Positions 1-6,130 are shown, counted from the stretch's first letter. The stretch is 6,148 nucleotides of DNA from Candidatus Heimdallarchaeota archaeon (GCA_015520535.1 WAPZ01000560.1:1-6148), one strand, 5' to 3'. The notes: generated from the sequence alone by a model not told the origin. A program made the numbers and translations.

Positions 1-3
1 AAC

Positions 4-29
4 ACCGTTGTATTTTATATAAAAACGGT
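4..29 (+). promoter_or_regulatory. Putative TATA box inside nested palindromes, upstream of livF
   Basis: TTTTATATAAAA at 13-24 is a perfect 12-bp palindrome that fits an archaeal TATA box. It lies within a 6-bp inverted repeat, ACCGTT (4-9) and AACGGT (24-29). A start about 25 nt downstream would fall near 42-48, giving a 5' leader of roughly 70-80 nt before the livF ATG at 120. The symmetry leaves the direction of transcription ambiguous, and the purine-rich BRE expected just upstream is poor. The T-rich run at 41-50 could instead mean this is the hairpin and terminator end of an upstream gene. The call rests on motif and position only. Confidence 0.4.
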
Positions 30-104
30 TTGTATTCTAATTTTTTTCTTCTTATGTAATTATTTGAGAATTAATTTGCTAAAAATTATTTTAATTGCAG
101 TCTT

Positions 105-109
105 GAGGT
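105..109 (+). promoter_or_regulatory. Shine-Dalgarno site of livF
   Basis: GAGGT lies 10 nt before the ATG at 120. It supports that start codon and shows that the livF mRNA has a leader rather than being leaderless. Confidence 0.6.
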
Positions 110-119
110 TTGGATAAAA

Positions 120-851
120 ATGGGTGAACCGATATTACGCGCAACAAACATTTATTCTGGATATGGAAAACTTCAAGTGATAAATGGAATTTCTTTGGAG
201 TTACATCAGGGTGAGTTGGTAACTATTATTGGTCCCAATGGATCGGGAAAGTCAACTTTCATAAAAACCTTAATCGGCTTGGTAGAACTGTTTTCTGGAA
301 AAGTTGAAATTAACGGCCGTGATGTTACAGGAAAAAAACCTCATGAGATCATTAAAGAGGGTATTCCGATTGGATATGTGCCACAACTCTCTAATGTCTT
401 TCCTTCACTGACGATCGAAGAAAATCTTAAAATGGGCTATTACACAAAAAAATGGGATCAAAGCTTTCATGAACGAACAGAAGAGTTGTTTCAACTATTT
501 CCCGTGCTCAAGGAACGGTACAAACAGCGAGCAAGTCTTTTAAGTGGTGGTGAACGCCAACAGCTTGCATTAGCAAGGGCTTTAATGCCGACACCGAAAA
601 TATTATTGTTAGATGAACCCACCGCTGCGTTAGCGCCTAAGCTAGCTGAAGAAATGCTTCAATTAATTTTAAAGCTAAAACGTGAACTCAATATTTCAAT
701 TTTGTTGGTAGAACAGCGTGCAAAAAGGTCTTTAGAGCTTTCCGACCGAGGATATGTTTTTGTTACTGGCAGAATTGCCGCTGAAGGAACAGCCGATGAA
801 TTATTAGCGGAAGATAAGATTAGACGCTTATATTTGGGACAACGTGATTGA
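120..851 (+). CDS. livF: HAAT-family ABC transporter ATP-binding protein LivF
   Basis: This is one of two cytoplasmic ATPases that power a branched-chain amino acid/amide-type importer. The 243-residue length is normal for LivF. Visible motifs are Walker A GPNGSGKST (38-46), the Q-loop glutamine Q89 followed by the family-like stretch NVFPSLTIEENL, the ABC signature LSGGE (141-145) and Walker B ILLLDEP (161-167). In place of the H-loop histidine is VEQ (Q199). LivF proteins usually have EQN here, so this separates it from LivG, which keeps EHD; the residue after Q199 is R rather than the usual N. The C-terminus ends in YLGQRD, close to the family's usual YLG end. The start at 120 is supported by GAGGT 10 nt upstream. 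It is the first gene of the F-H-M-G run, with a 28-nt gap to the likely livH start. The substrate cannot be deduced; related systems carry leucine/isoleucine/valine, urea or short amides. Confidence 0.93.
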   Translation: MGEPILRATNIYSGYGKLQVINGISLELHQGELVTIIGPNGSGKSTFIKTLIGLVELFSGKVEINGRDVTGKKPHEIIKEGIPIGYVPQLSNVFPSLTIEENLKMGYYTKKWDQSFHERTEELFQLFPVLKERYKQRASLLSGGERQQLALARALMPTPKILLLDEPTAALAPKLAEEMLQLILKLKRELNISILLVEQRAKRSLELSDRGYVFVTGRIAAEGTADELLAEDKIRRLYLGQRD

Positions 852-869
852 TTAAAGAAAATGTATGTA

Positions 870-874
870 GGTGA
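870..874 (+). promoter_or_regulatory. Shine-Dalgarno site that decides the livH start
   Basis: GGTGA at 870-874 lies 5 nt before the ATG at 880. An in-frame GTG at 871 overlaps this motif and has no SD of its own at a useful distance, so the ATG at 880 is the better start. Confidence 0.6.
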
Positions 875-879
875 ATCAT

Positions 880-2061
880 ATGGAAAAAGAACAAAAAACC
901 AAATTAGTAGTAGGAGTGGGACTCTTTCTTTTGGCCGGTCTTATTGGGCTTGGACTTTTAATGATGGCTCGTAACGTTAATTTAGCCAGCCACTTTATGC
1001 TAGCCGTTATTTTTGCAGGAACAATGATTTTATTAAGTATTGGCTTGAACATGGTTTATTCAGTAATGAAGTTTTCAAACTTTGCACATGCGGAATGGAT
1101 TACATTAGGTATGTATATGTCATGGTGGATTCTACAAATTCTTAGTTATCTATTACCATGGGATGACGGTCATTATATCAATAATATATTCATTCATGCG
1201 ACGTATGCATTCATTTTAGTGGGACTGTTCGGTGTTGCGTGTGAAATTCTAGTATATTCAAAACTGCGTGATAAAAAAGCGTCACTTACGACCTTAACCG
1301 TTGCCTCTATTGGCATTGGACTTGTTGCCAGAAACCTACTGTCAATGATTTTTTCCGATTTTCCGCAAAAAAGAGGTGATTTTGGTGGTTTATGTCCCAA
1401 ATGTACCTTCTCGCCGTCTTTTCCGGATTGGCTCCCCAGTTTTCTGAGACCAAGTCATATAGTAATCAAATTGACGGGAAATCATCCAATTTTTGGCACA
1501 CAATCCATATTTATAACCATCTATGAGTTTTATACTATCATCATTGCTATTATTGTGGTTATTGCTATTGATCTGCTCTTTCGTTACACTAAATTTGGTA
1601 TTGCAATGCGGGCAACATCTGACAATATGGAATTAGCACAAGTTTCGGGGATTAATACCACACGAATCATCATTTATACGTGGTTTTTAGCAGGTGGAAT
1701 TACTGGACTTGGTGCCGCCTTTGTTCGAGCAAATCAGCCGAAATTTAACTCGTTTGATGGCTTTTTCTTGCTGTTACCGATCTTTGCGGTCGTTATTTTA
1801 GGTGGTGTCGGCTCTTTTCGCGGTGGTATTATTGCCGCAGTAATTTTAGCCTTTTCACGACAAATTGCTATCATTGTATTAACTGAACTTCAAAAACCTG
1901 GTGGCTTTGGTTTTCAAAAAGGTTTTGAAAACACTTTGAATTTGATTACCTTTGCGCCAAGTTATGCCGATGCCATTGGGTTTGTAATTTTAATTGTGGT
2001 GCTTCTCTTTAGACCCCAAGGTATTTTAGGCAAAATAGAAGCCACAAGAGAAAGAGTATAA
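880..2061 (+). CDS. livH: HAAT-family ABC transporter permease LivH
   Basis: This membrane permease subunit pairs with LivM to form the import channel. Family motifs are GLNMVYSVMKFSNFAHAE (55-72), the cytoplasmic coupling (EAA-like) loop FGIAMRATSDNMELAQVSGI (239-258), LGGVGSFRGG (307-316) and the C-terminal RPQGILG (378-384). Hydrophobic segments near 9-29, 42-62, 72-92, 105-125, 137-158, 211-234, 262-285, 295-325 and 365-378 imply about 8-10 membrane passes. At 393 residues it is clearly longer than the ~300 typical of bacterial LivH. Most of the excess is an N-terminal segment and an enlarged loop at about 159-210, which holds a CPKC pair (C172, C175). The start at 880 is preferred to the in-frame GTG at 871 because GGTGA sits 5 nt before the ATG. 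Translation is probably coupled with livF upstream and livM 26 nt downstream. Confidence 0.92.
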   Translation: MEKEQKTKLVVGVGLFLLAGLIGLGLLMMARNVNLASHFMLAVIFAGTMILLSIGLNMVYSVMKFSNFAHAEWITLGMYMSWWILQILSYLLPWDDGHYINNIFIHATYAFILVGLFGVACEILVYSKLRDKKASLTTLTVASIGIGLVARNLLSMIFSDFPQKRGDFGGLCPKCTFSPSFPDWLPSFLRPSHIVIKLTGNHPIFGTQSIFITIYEFYTIIIAIIVVIAIDLLFRYTKFGIAMRATSDNMELAQVSGINTTRIIIYTWFLAGGITGLGAAFVRANQPKFNSFDGFFLLLPIFAVVILGGVGSFRGGIIAAVILAFSRQIAIIVLTELQKPGGFGFQKGFENTLNLITFAPSYADAIGFVILIVVLLFRPQGILGKIEATRERV

Positions 2062-2074
2062 AAAGTAAAGTAAT

Positions 2075-2080
2075 GGAGTG
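2075..2080 (+). promoter_or_regulatory. Shine-Dalgarno site that decides the livM start
   Basis: GGAGTG at 2075-2080 lies 7 nt before the ATG at 2088. The earlier in-frame ATG at 2073 overlaps this element and has only AAAGTAA upstream, so 2088 is the likelier start. Confidence 0.6.
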
Positions 2081-2087
2081 TTCAATT

Positions 2088-3404
2088 ATGACAGAAACAA
2101 AAAAAATGAATATACCAAAAAACGATTCCTTAACAGCTGAAGCCGAGGATGTAAGACCAAAAAAATTTGAGCATCTCCGCTTAGTTATTTGGCTGGTATT
2201 AGTAGTCCCAATCATTTCTTTATATCTCTTCGGTTTGTCGACCTTAGAAAATAAAATGGTCTTTCTTTTTAGCTCAATCTTTTATATATTAGTATTTTTT
2301 GTTGGCGCGGTGAGTTTAGATCTAGAGTTAGGATCTGTTGGTCTTCCAAACTTTGGAAAAGTTGCTTTTTTCGCAATTGGAGCCTATACTTCGACTTTAC
2401 TTCATAGCGCGGGTGTGTTCTATCCGATTGCCGTATTAGTTGCCCTCGTTTTATCGGGAATTTTTGGCTGGCTTCTAGCAATTCCAACCATCAAGCTTCG
2501 TGAAGACTATTTTGCTATTATGACAATTGCAGGCGGTGAAATCATTCGTCTTCTTCTCCAAAACGAAAAAAGATATTTATGGCAAAAAGATCCCTTTGGC
2601 ATACCACAACAACTGATTTTTAATTCCTTCAAGAATCAATTAGTTACTACCGCACCCTTTGACCAAAACATTACTATTTTTGAAACATTAGGTTTAGGTA
2701 CTGTTAAAGTCTGGCAAATTGCCCTTCTCATTGTCTTTCTAATATTCTCACTATTAATTTACTTCTTTATTCAACTTCTTAGAAATTCTCCGTATGGCAG
2801 AACTTTACGTGCCATTCGCGATGATGACATTGCGGTAACGTCGGTTGGTAAAGATGCAGCACGATTTCGCTGGCAGATCGCTGTAATTGCTGCTGTTATC
2901 TGTGGATTAGCTGGTGTGATGTATGGTCTCACGTTTTCCAATTTTGAATCTGATAACTTCCGTCCCTTGCTCACCTTCAATCTATTCGTGTTTGTAATTA
3001 TAGGCGGATTAGGAAATGCCAAAGGTGCCTTCGCCGGAACCTCTTTAATCACACTCTATCTCCAAGCGGCTCAAGTTGATGCCGTAAGAAGTGCCATAAG
3101 CCTACGATTAGGACCACAGACACCTCTCATCGGCGATATTTTTACTGTCTTACAAATCGACATGATCATTAACCCAGACAACACTAGATTTGTTATCTTT
3201 GGCGTAATACTCATATTGTTTTTAATTTATATGCCCGAAGGATTAATTCCAGAGCCTCGCGGTAATAACGAACCATATTTAAAGTTATTAACGCCGGAAG
3301 AACGAAAAAGATCAGATTTGGCCGTTGCTGCGCGACAAAGCCTTGGAGAACAAGAACGCTTAACAGATACACCAGAAAAAACTACAAAAACGCCACCTTC
3401 TTAA
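2088..3404 (+). CDS. livM: HAAT-family ABC transporter permease LivM
   Basis: This is the second permease subunit and the partner of LivH. Family motifs are GSVGLPNFGKVAFFAIGAY (82-100), LREDYFAIMTIAGGEIIR (137-154), the coupling loop SPYGRTLRAIRDDDIAVTSV (234-253), IGGLGNAKGAF (305-315) and PEGLIP (383-388). The protein has 438 residues from the ATG at 2088, longer than many LivM proteins. It has a hydrophilic N-terminus of about 30 residues, a loop at about 343-368 before the last membrane helix, and a polar C-terminal tail of about 50 residues rich in E, K, R and T. The usual LRGDYFA appears as LRED, and the glycine-rich TGG-type motif that normally follows is replaced by a KDPFGIP stretch (167-173). 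GGAGTG 7 nt upstream supports the start. The gap to livG is 44 nt. Confidence 0.92.
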   Translation: MTETKKMNIPKNDSLTAEAEDVRPKKFEHLRLVIWLVLVVPIISLYLFGLSTLENKMVFLFSSIFYILVFFVGAVSLDLELGSVGLPNFGKVAFFAIGAYTSTLLHSAGVFYPIAVLVALVLSGIFGWLLAIPTIKLREDYFAIMTIAGGEIIRLLLQNEKRYLWQKDPFGIPQQLIFNSFKNQLVTTAPFDQNITIFETLGLGTVKVWQIALLIVFLIFSLLIYFFIQLLRNSPYGRTLRAIRDDDIAVTSVGKDAARFRWQIAVIAAVICGLAGVMYGLTFSNFESDNFRPLLTFNLFVFVIIGGLGNAKGAFAGTSLITLYLQAAQVDAVRSAISLRLGPQTPLIGDIFTVLQIDMIINPDNTRFVIFGVILILFLIYMPEGLIPEPRGNNEPYLKLLTPEERKRSDLAVAARQSLGEQERLTDTPEKTTKTPPS

Positions 3405-3436
3405 AACACCATCGCATGTCATTTTATGAGGTAAAT

Positions 3437-3442
3437 GGAGGT
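3437..3442 (+). promoter_or_regulatory. Strong Shine-Dalgarno site of livG
   Basis: A full GGAGGT sits 6 nt before the ATG at 3449. It is the best SD in the window. It fixes the livG start so that the zinc ribbon is part of the protein and not an artefact of an over-long reading frame. Confidence 0.75.
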
Positions 3443-3448
3443 TAATAA

Positions 3449-4462
3449 ATGAAAATTTGTAAAAATTGTACCACAGAAAATCCTGACACCAAAATTTTTT
3501 GTGTCAACTGTAATAGCGAATTATTCCCTGCCGATTCGCCGCCACATCTTCAAGTCGAAAACATACACAAATACTTTGGCGGTGTAAGAGCACTAGAAGG
3601 TGTGTCACTGATTGTTACTAAACACAAATTAACCGCACTTATTGGTCCTAATGGCTCGGGAAAAACCACATTATTCAATGTTATCACAGGCTGGACGTCA
3701 AAAACCAACCCAAGAAATCCGGAACTTACTAAAGAAGCTGAAGGTGTCTATCAAATAGGTTTACTTGATCGGTTGTTAATTAACTGGTACCGACTGCGCA
3801 GAAAAGAACTGCCAAAACGTTATGTGGCTGAAGATGTCGGGAAAGTCAATTATATCGAATGGATTAACGAAGAAAAAAAAATAAATTACAATATTGAGCC
3901 CTTAGATGGGCTACCAGCACATGAGATTGCCTTAAAGGGTTTATTACGAACCTTTCAGACCACAAGAAATTGGCCCAAATTAACGGTCTTGGAAAACCTA
4001 TTGGTGGCGCCGTTTCATCAAACTGGTGAATCTATCTGGAACCTATTTTTCCGACGGTCGAAAATTAAGGAGGAAGAACGAAGAAACACACTTCGTGCCT
4101 TAGAAATCTTAGAATTCTTGGAGATTTCCCATATCAGAGATCATTTAGCCTCTGAACTCTCCGGAGGACAATTAAAACTTTTAGCTTTAGGAAGAATCTT
4201 AATGACTGCGCCACAAGTAATTTTACTTGATGAACCGTTAGCCGGCGTGAACCCTTCCCTCGGTCTCAAAATTATGGACAAAATCATCGAACTCAAAGAC
4301 CGCTCCACTATCTTCTTGATTGAACATGATATGAATGTTGTCTTTAATTACTCTGACGAAATTTTTGTAATGGCAAGCGGTAAAGTCATTGCACATGGAC
4401 CGCCAAAGGAAATTGAAACCAATCGCGATGTAATCGAAGCCTATTTGGGTGAAGATTATTAA
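3449..4462 (+). CDS. livG: HAAT-family ABC ATPase LivG with N-terminal zinc ribbon and internal insertion
   Basis: This is the second cytoplasmic ATPase of the importer. Residues 4-21 form a zinc-ribbon half-pair pattern, C4-x2-C7-x10-C18-x2-C21, then a short linker and the ABC domain from about 34. Motifs are Walker A GPNGSGKTT (66-74), the LivG-type RTFQ with Q-loop Q170, signature LSGGQ (237-241), Walker B VILLDEP (257-263), D-loop region AGVNP (265-269) and the H-loop histidine H293 in EHDM. The C-terminus VIEAYLGED is typical of LivG. The length of 337 residues compares with about 255 for a usual LivG. The surplus is the zinc ribbon (about 30) plus about 55 residues inserted at roughly 84-144, between Walker A and the LPAHEIA...RTFQ segment. 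All catalytic motifs are intact, so it should be active. The strong GGAGGT supports the start. Confidence 0.92.
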   Translation: MKICKNCTTENPDTKIFCVNCNSELFPADSPPHLQVENIHKYFGGVRALEGVSLIVTKHKLTALIGPNGSGKTTLFNVITGWTSKTNPRNPELTKEAEGVYQIGLLDRLLINWYRLRRKELPKRYVAEDVGKVNYIEWINEEKKINYNIEPLDGLPAHEIALKGLLRTFQTTRNWPKLTVLENLLVAPFHQTGESIWNLFFRRSKIKEEERRNTLRALEILEFLEISHIRDHLASELSGGQLKLLALGRILMTAPQVILLDEPLAGVNPSLGLKIMDKIIELKDRSTIFLIEHDMNVVFNYSDEIFVMASGKVIAHGPPKEIETNRDVIEAYLGEDY

Positions 4463-4481
4463 ATTAAACCATCAAACTTAA

Positions 4482-4498
4482 TTTTCTTTTTCTTTTCT
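4482..4498 (+). terminator. Possible U-rich terminator after livG
   Basis: A 17-nt pyrimidine run, almost all T with three single C interruptions, begins 19 nt after the livG stop. Archaeal transcription can terminate at such U-rich tracts without a hairpin, and no stem precedes it here. It could end the liv operon or only attenuate read-through into the aminotransferase gene. Confidence 0.4.
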
Positions 4499-4507
4499 CA
4501 AAAAAAA

Positions 4508-4520
4508 CGAATAAAAAATT
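4508..4520 (+). promoter_or_regulatory. Possible compact promoter for the aminotransferase gene
   Basis: CGAATAAAAAATT contains a TATA-like ATAAAAAA (4511-4518) about 22-25 nt before the ATG at 4536. By the usual archaeal spacing a transcript would start at or next to the start codon, so it would be leaderless. A weak SD-like GTGAG (4526-4530) argues the other way, for translation from a longer message. The A/T-rich background makes chance matches likely. Confidence 0.25.
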
Positions 4521-4535
4521 ATTCCGTGAGCAACC

Positions 4536-5825
4536 ATGTTTGACGTTTCAATTAATGTAGCGTGGATGAAACGCTCGGCAACCTTAGCAATTAATGAAAA
4601 AGTTAACGCCTTAAAGGAAAAAGGTGAAACGGTCTATCATCTCGGGTTTGGCGAATCCCCGTTTCCAGTCCACCCACGTTTTCAAAAAGCGCTATGTGAA
4701 AATGCCGATAAAAAAAGTTATCTTCCCACGCAAGGAATTCTTTCCTTAAGAAAACAAATTGCCAGTTTTTTCGAGATCATGTTTCACCTTTCATGCACAC
4801 CAGAACAAATTATAGTGACACCCGGTAGCAAAATGGCACTATTTGATACCTTAATGGCATTAGATGGATCTTTGATGCTACCTTCACCCGCATGGGTCAG
4901 TTATCAACATCAAGCACGACTGGTTCAAAAAGAAACCCATTATCTGTACACCAGCTTTGAGGATCGCTATTTGGTCACACCAACCCTTATCGAAGAAACC
5001 GTTGAAAAATACATCCTCAGAAAAAAAGAACAAAAAATACTCCTTTTAAACTATCCGTCCAATCCGACGGGACAAACTTACAGTAAGTCACAATTGCAAG
5101 CGCTCGCCGACGCTGTGTACGAACACAACTTAGTGGTGCTTTCTGACGAAATCTACGCGTTAATTACGTATAACGGTAATACTCATCATAGTATTGCGGA
5201 GTTCTGTCCCGACAGAACTATTATTTTTAGTGGACTTTCCAAAGATCGATCACTTGGCGGATTTCGACTGGGTCTCGCCATTTTACCAAAAAACGAAACC
5301 ATTATCAATAGTATACTTGCCTTTGGTAGCGAAACATGGTCATGCACTGCCGCACCCATCCAATACATGGCTATTGAAGCCTATAAAACCGATGATGAAC
5401 TTTTACAGTTTATACGTGACTGCACAAAAATACACGAAACGGTCACCAATTATGTAGCACATCGCCTCCTTAAAGCGGGTATTCGCTGCCACGAACCGCA
5501 AGGAGCTTTTTATCTTTTCCCCGATTGGAACTCTTATCGCGAGGAATTGGCAAAAAAAGGTGTTAAAACCTCCGAGGATCTTGCATTTCACCTTCTAAAT
5601 AACTGGAACGTGGCAACCCTCCCCGGTTCAGAATTTGGCCGCTCTACTAAAGACTTAACACTCCGCATCGCAACCGTCGATTATGATGGAAGCTTTGCTC
5701 TGAAAAAATACCAAGAAAATAAAGATCTAGTCGAAAAAGATCCGGAACAATTTGTGAATGGCATTGCCCCTAAGGTTGTGAATGCATGCAACCAATTGGA
5801 AGAGTTTACTTCTGGTCTTCTTTAG
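4536..5825 (+). CDS. Class I/II PLP-dependent aminotransferase (fold type I)
   Basis: This is a probable cytoplasmic pyridoxal-phosphate enzyme that moves an amino group between an amino acid and a 2-oxo acid. Fold type I landmarks are PGSKMA (96-101) at the cofactor phosphate region, W120 in PAWVSY (probable ring stacking), NPTG (176-179), DEIY (204-207), whose Asp contacts the pyridine nitrogen, and catalytic lysine K236 in GLSKDRSLGGFRLG. R244 lies eight residues on, as in the family, and R377 in LRIATVDYDG is the likely substrate-carboxylate arginine. The length of 429 is slightly above the usual ~400. The N-terminus shows SATLAINEKVNALKEKGE and then LGFGESPFP, as in many class I enzymes. 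SKD...GFR also resembles the lysine motif of ACC synthases, but that activity is not claimed. The start at 4536 has only weak GTGAG upstream; M11 (4566) is a less likely alternative. It follows the transporter by 73 nt, suggesting metabolism of an imported amino acid. The specific substrate is unknown. Confidence 0.9.
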   Translation: MFDVSINVAWMKRSATLAINEKVNALKEKGETVYHLGFGESPFPVHPRFQKALCENADKKSYLPTQGILSLRKQIASFFEIMFHLSCTPEQIIVTPGSKMALFDTLMALDGSLMLPSPAWVSYQHQARLVQKETHYLYTSFEDRYLVTPTLIEETVEKYILRKKEQKILLLNYPSNPTGQTYSKSQLQALADAVYEHNLVVLSDEIYALITYNGNTHHSIAEFCPDRTIIFSGLSKDRSLGGFRLGLAILPKNETIINSILAFGSETWSCTAAPIQYMAIEAYKTDDELLQFIRDCTKIHETVTNYVAHRLLKAGIRCHEPQGAFYLFPDWNSYREELAKKGVKTSEDLAFHLLNNWNVATLPGSEFGRSTKDLTLRIATVDYDGSFALKKYQENKDLVEKDPEQFVNGIAPKVVNACNQLEEFTSGLL

Positions 5826-5949
5826 TGCAATCTCAGACACGTTTTTCTTTTTTATCCTTGTTTTCAACTTTTTTGACACAAAAATGAATTTCAAATAACA
5901 AAATTTTAATTGAAGATATGTCTATTCAAAAAAACAACCGAGATTGCAC
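5825..5949 (+). repeat. 10-bp perfect inverted repeat enclosing ~105 nt, followed by T10
   Basis: GTGCAATCTC (5825-5834) begins on the last base of the aminotransferase stop codon and is matched exactly by its reverse complement GAGATTGCAC (5940-5949). The next five bases, AGACA (5835-5839), also pair with TGTCT (5919-5923) if 16 nt bulge on the 3' side. A further weak match is TTTTCAA (5861-5867) with TTGAAGA (5910-5916, one G-U). A run of ten T follows at 5951-5960. It could be a structured 3' UTR or terminator, a small RNA of about 125 nt, or the terminal repeats of a tiny non-autonomous element. No flanking target duplication is visible. Confidence 0.5.
5841..5874 (+). terminator. U-rich terminator-like tracts after the aminotransferase gene
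   Basis: Runs of T at 5842-5846, 5848-5853, 5861-5864 and 5869-5874 start 16 nt after the stop codon. Closely spaced U tracts are the typical archaeal intrinsic termination signal. They lie inside the loop of the larger inverted repeat. The T10 run at 5951-5960 may be a second, backup site. Confidence 0.5.
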
Positions 5950-5983
5950 ATTTTTTTTTTCAAAAAATAATATTTAGTGTTTT

Positions 5984-5998
5984 GAAGAAGTTTATAAT
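5984..5998 (+). promoter_or_regulatory. Candidate BRE/TATA element
   Basis: Purine-rich GAAGAAG directly precedes TTTATAAT, the arrangement expected of an archaeal BRE plus TATA box. Transcription would begin near 6018-6024 and run toward the window end with a leader longer than 120 nt, or make a short non-coding RNA. There is no gene in the window to confirm it. Confidence 0.3.
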
Positions 5999-6110
5999 GC
6001 CTTAGACGCGGAAAATCAATTTAATTTTTCAATTCTTTTTTATTTTCAGCCGTATTTTAAAAATCTTAAAAACGTTAAGGCTACAATAATCGACTGCCAC
6101 TAAAAGCATG

Positions 6111-6123
6111 GATTAAATTAATC
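6111..6123. promoter_or_regulatory. 13-bp palindrome, possible operator
   Basis: GATTAA-A-TTAATC is a perfect 6+1+6 palindrome. It ends 15 nt before a TATA-like TTTTATAT (6139-6146). A dimeric helix-turn-helix regulator could bind here; archaeal Lrp/AsnC proteins use sites of similar length. It is A/T-rich, so chance cannot be excluded. Confidence 0.3.
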
Positions 6124-6130
6124 GAAACGC

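Noticed and set aside
69..96. Inverted repeat AATTAA/TTAATT before livF
   Set aside because: Both arms are six bases of A/T only, in very A/T-rich DNA; such matches are expected by chance.
716..718. Loss of the H-loop histidine in LivF as a sign of an inactive ATPase
   Set aside because: Glutamine at this place (VEQ) is the normal state in the LivF family, so it is not evidence of decay.
871..879. GTG at 871 as the livH start, adding three residues
   Set aside because: The GTG overlaps the GGTGA motif that best serves the ATG at 880, and it has no SD site of its own at a suitable distance.
2073..2087. ATG at 2073 as the livM start, adding five residues
   Set aside because: The codon overlaps GGAGTG, which is correctly spaced for the ATG at 2088; upstream of 2073 there is no SD.
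1194..3052. Minus-strand frames of 68-93 codons across livH and livM
   Set aside because: All are opposite clear permease genes, lack SD sites and show compositions expected of antisense reading of hydrophobic codons.
5186..5591. Overlapping frames of 60-87 codons on both strands inside the aminotransferase gene
   Set aside because: They have no recognisable domain or SD site and lie wholly within a gene with intact catalytic motifs; they are frame shadows.
5873..5901. Bacterial-style promoter, TTGACA at 5873-5878
   Set aside because: The -10 position 17 nt on reads TAACAA, a poor match, and the window otherwise looks archaeal, so a sigma70 promoter is not expected.
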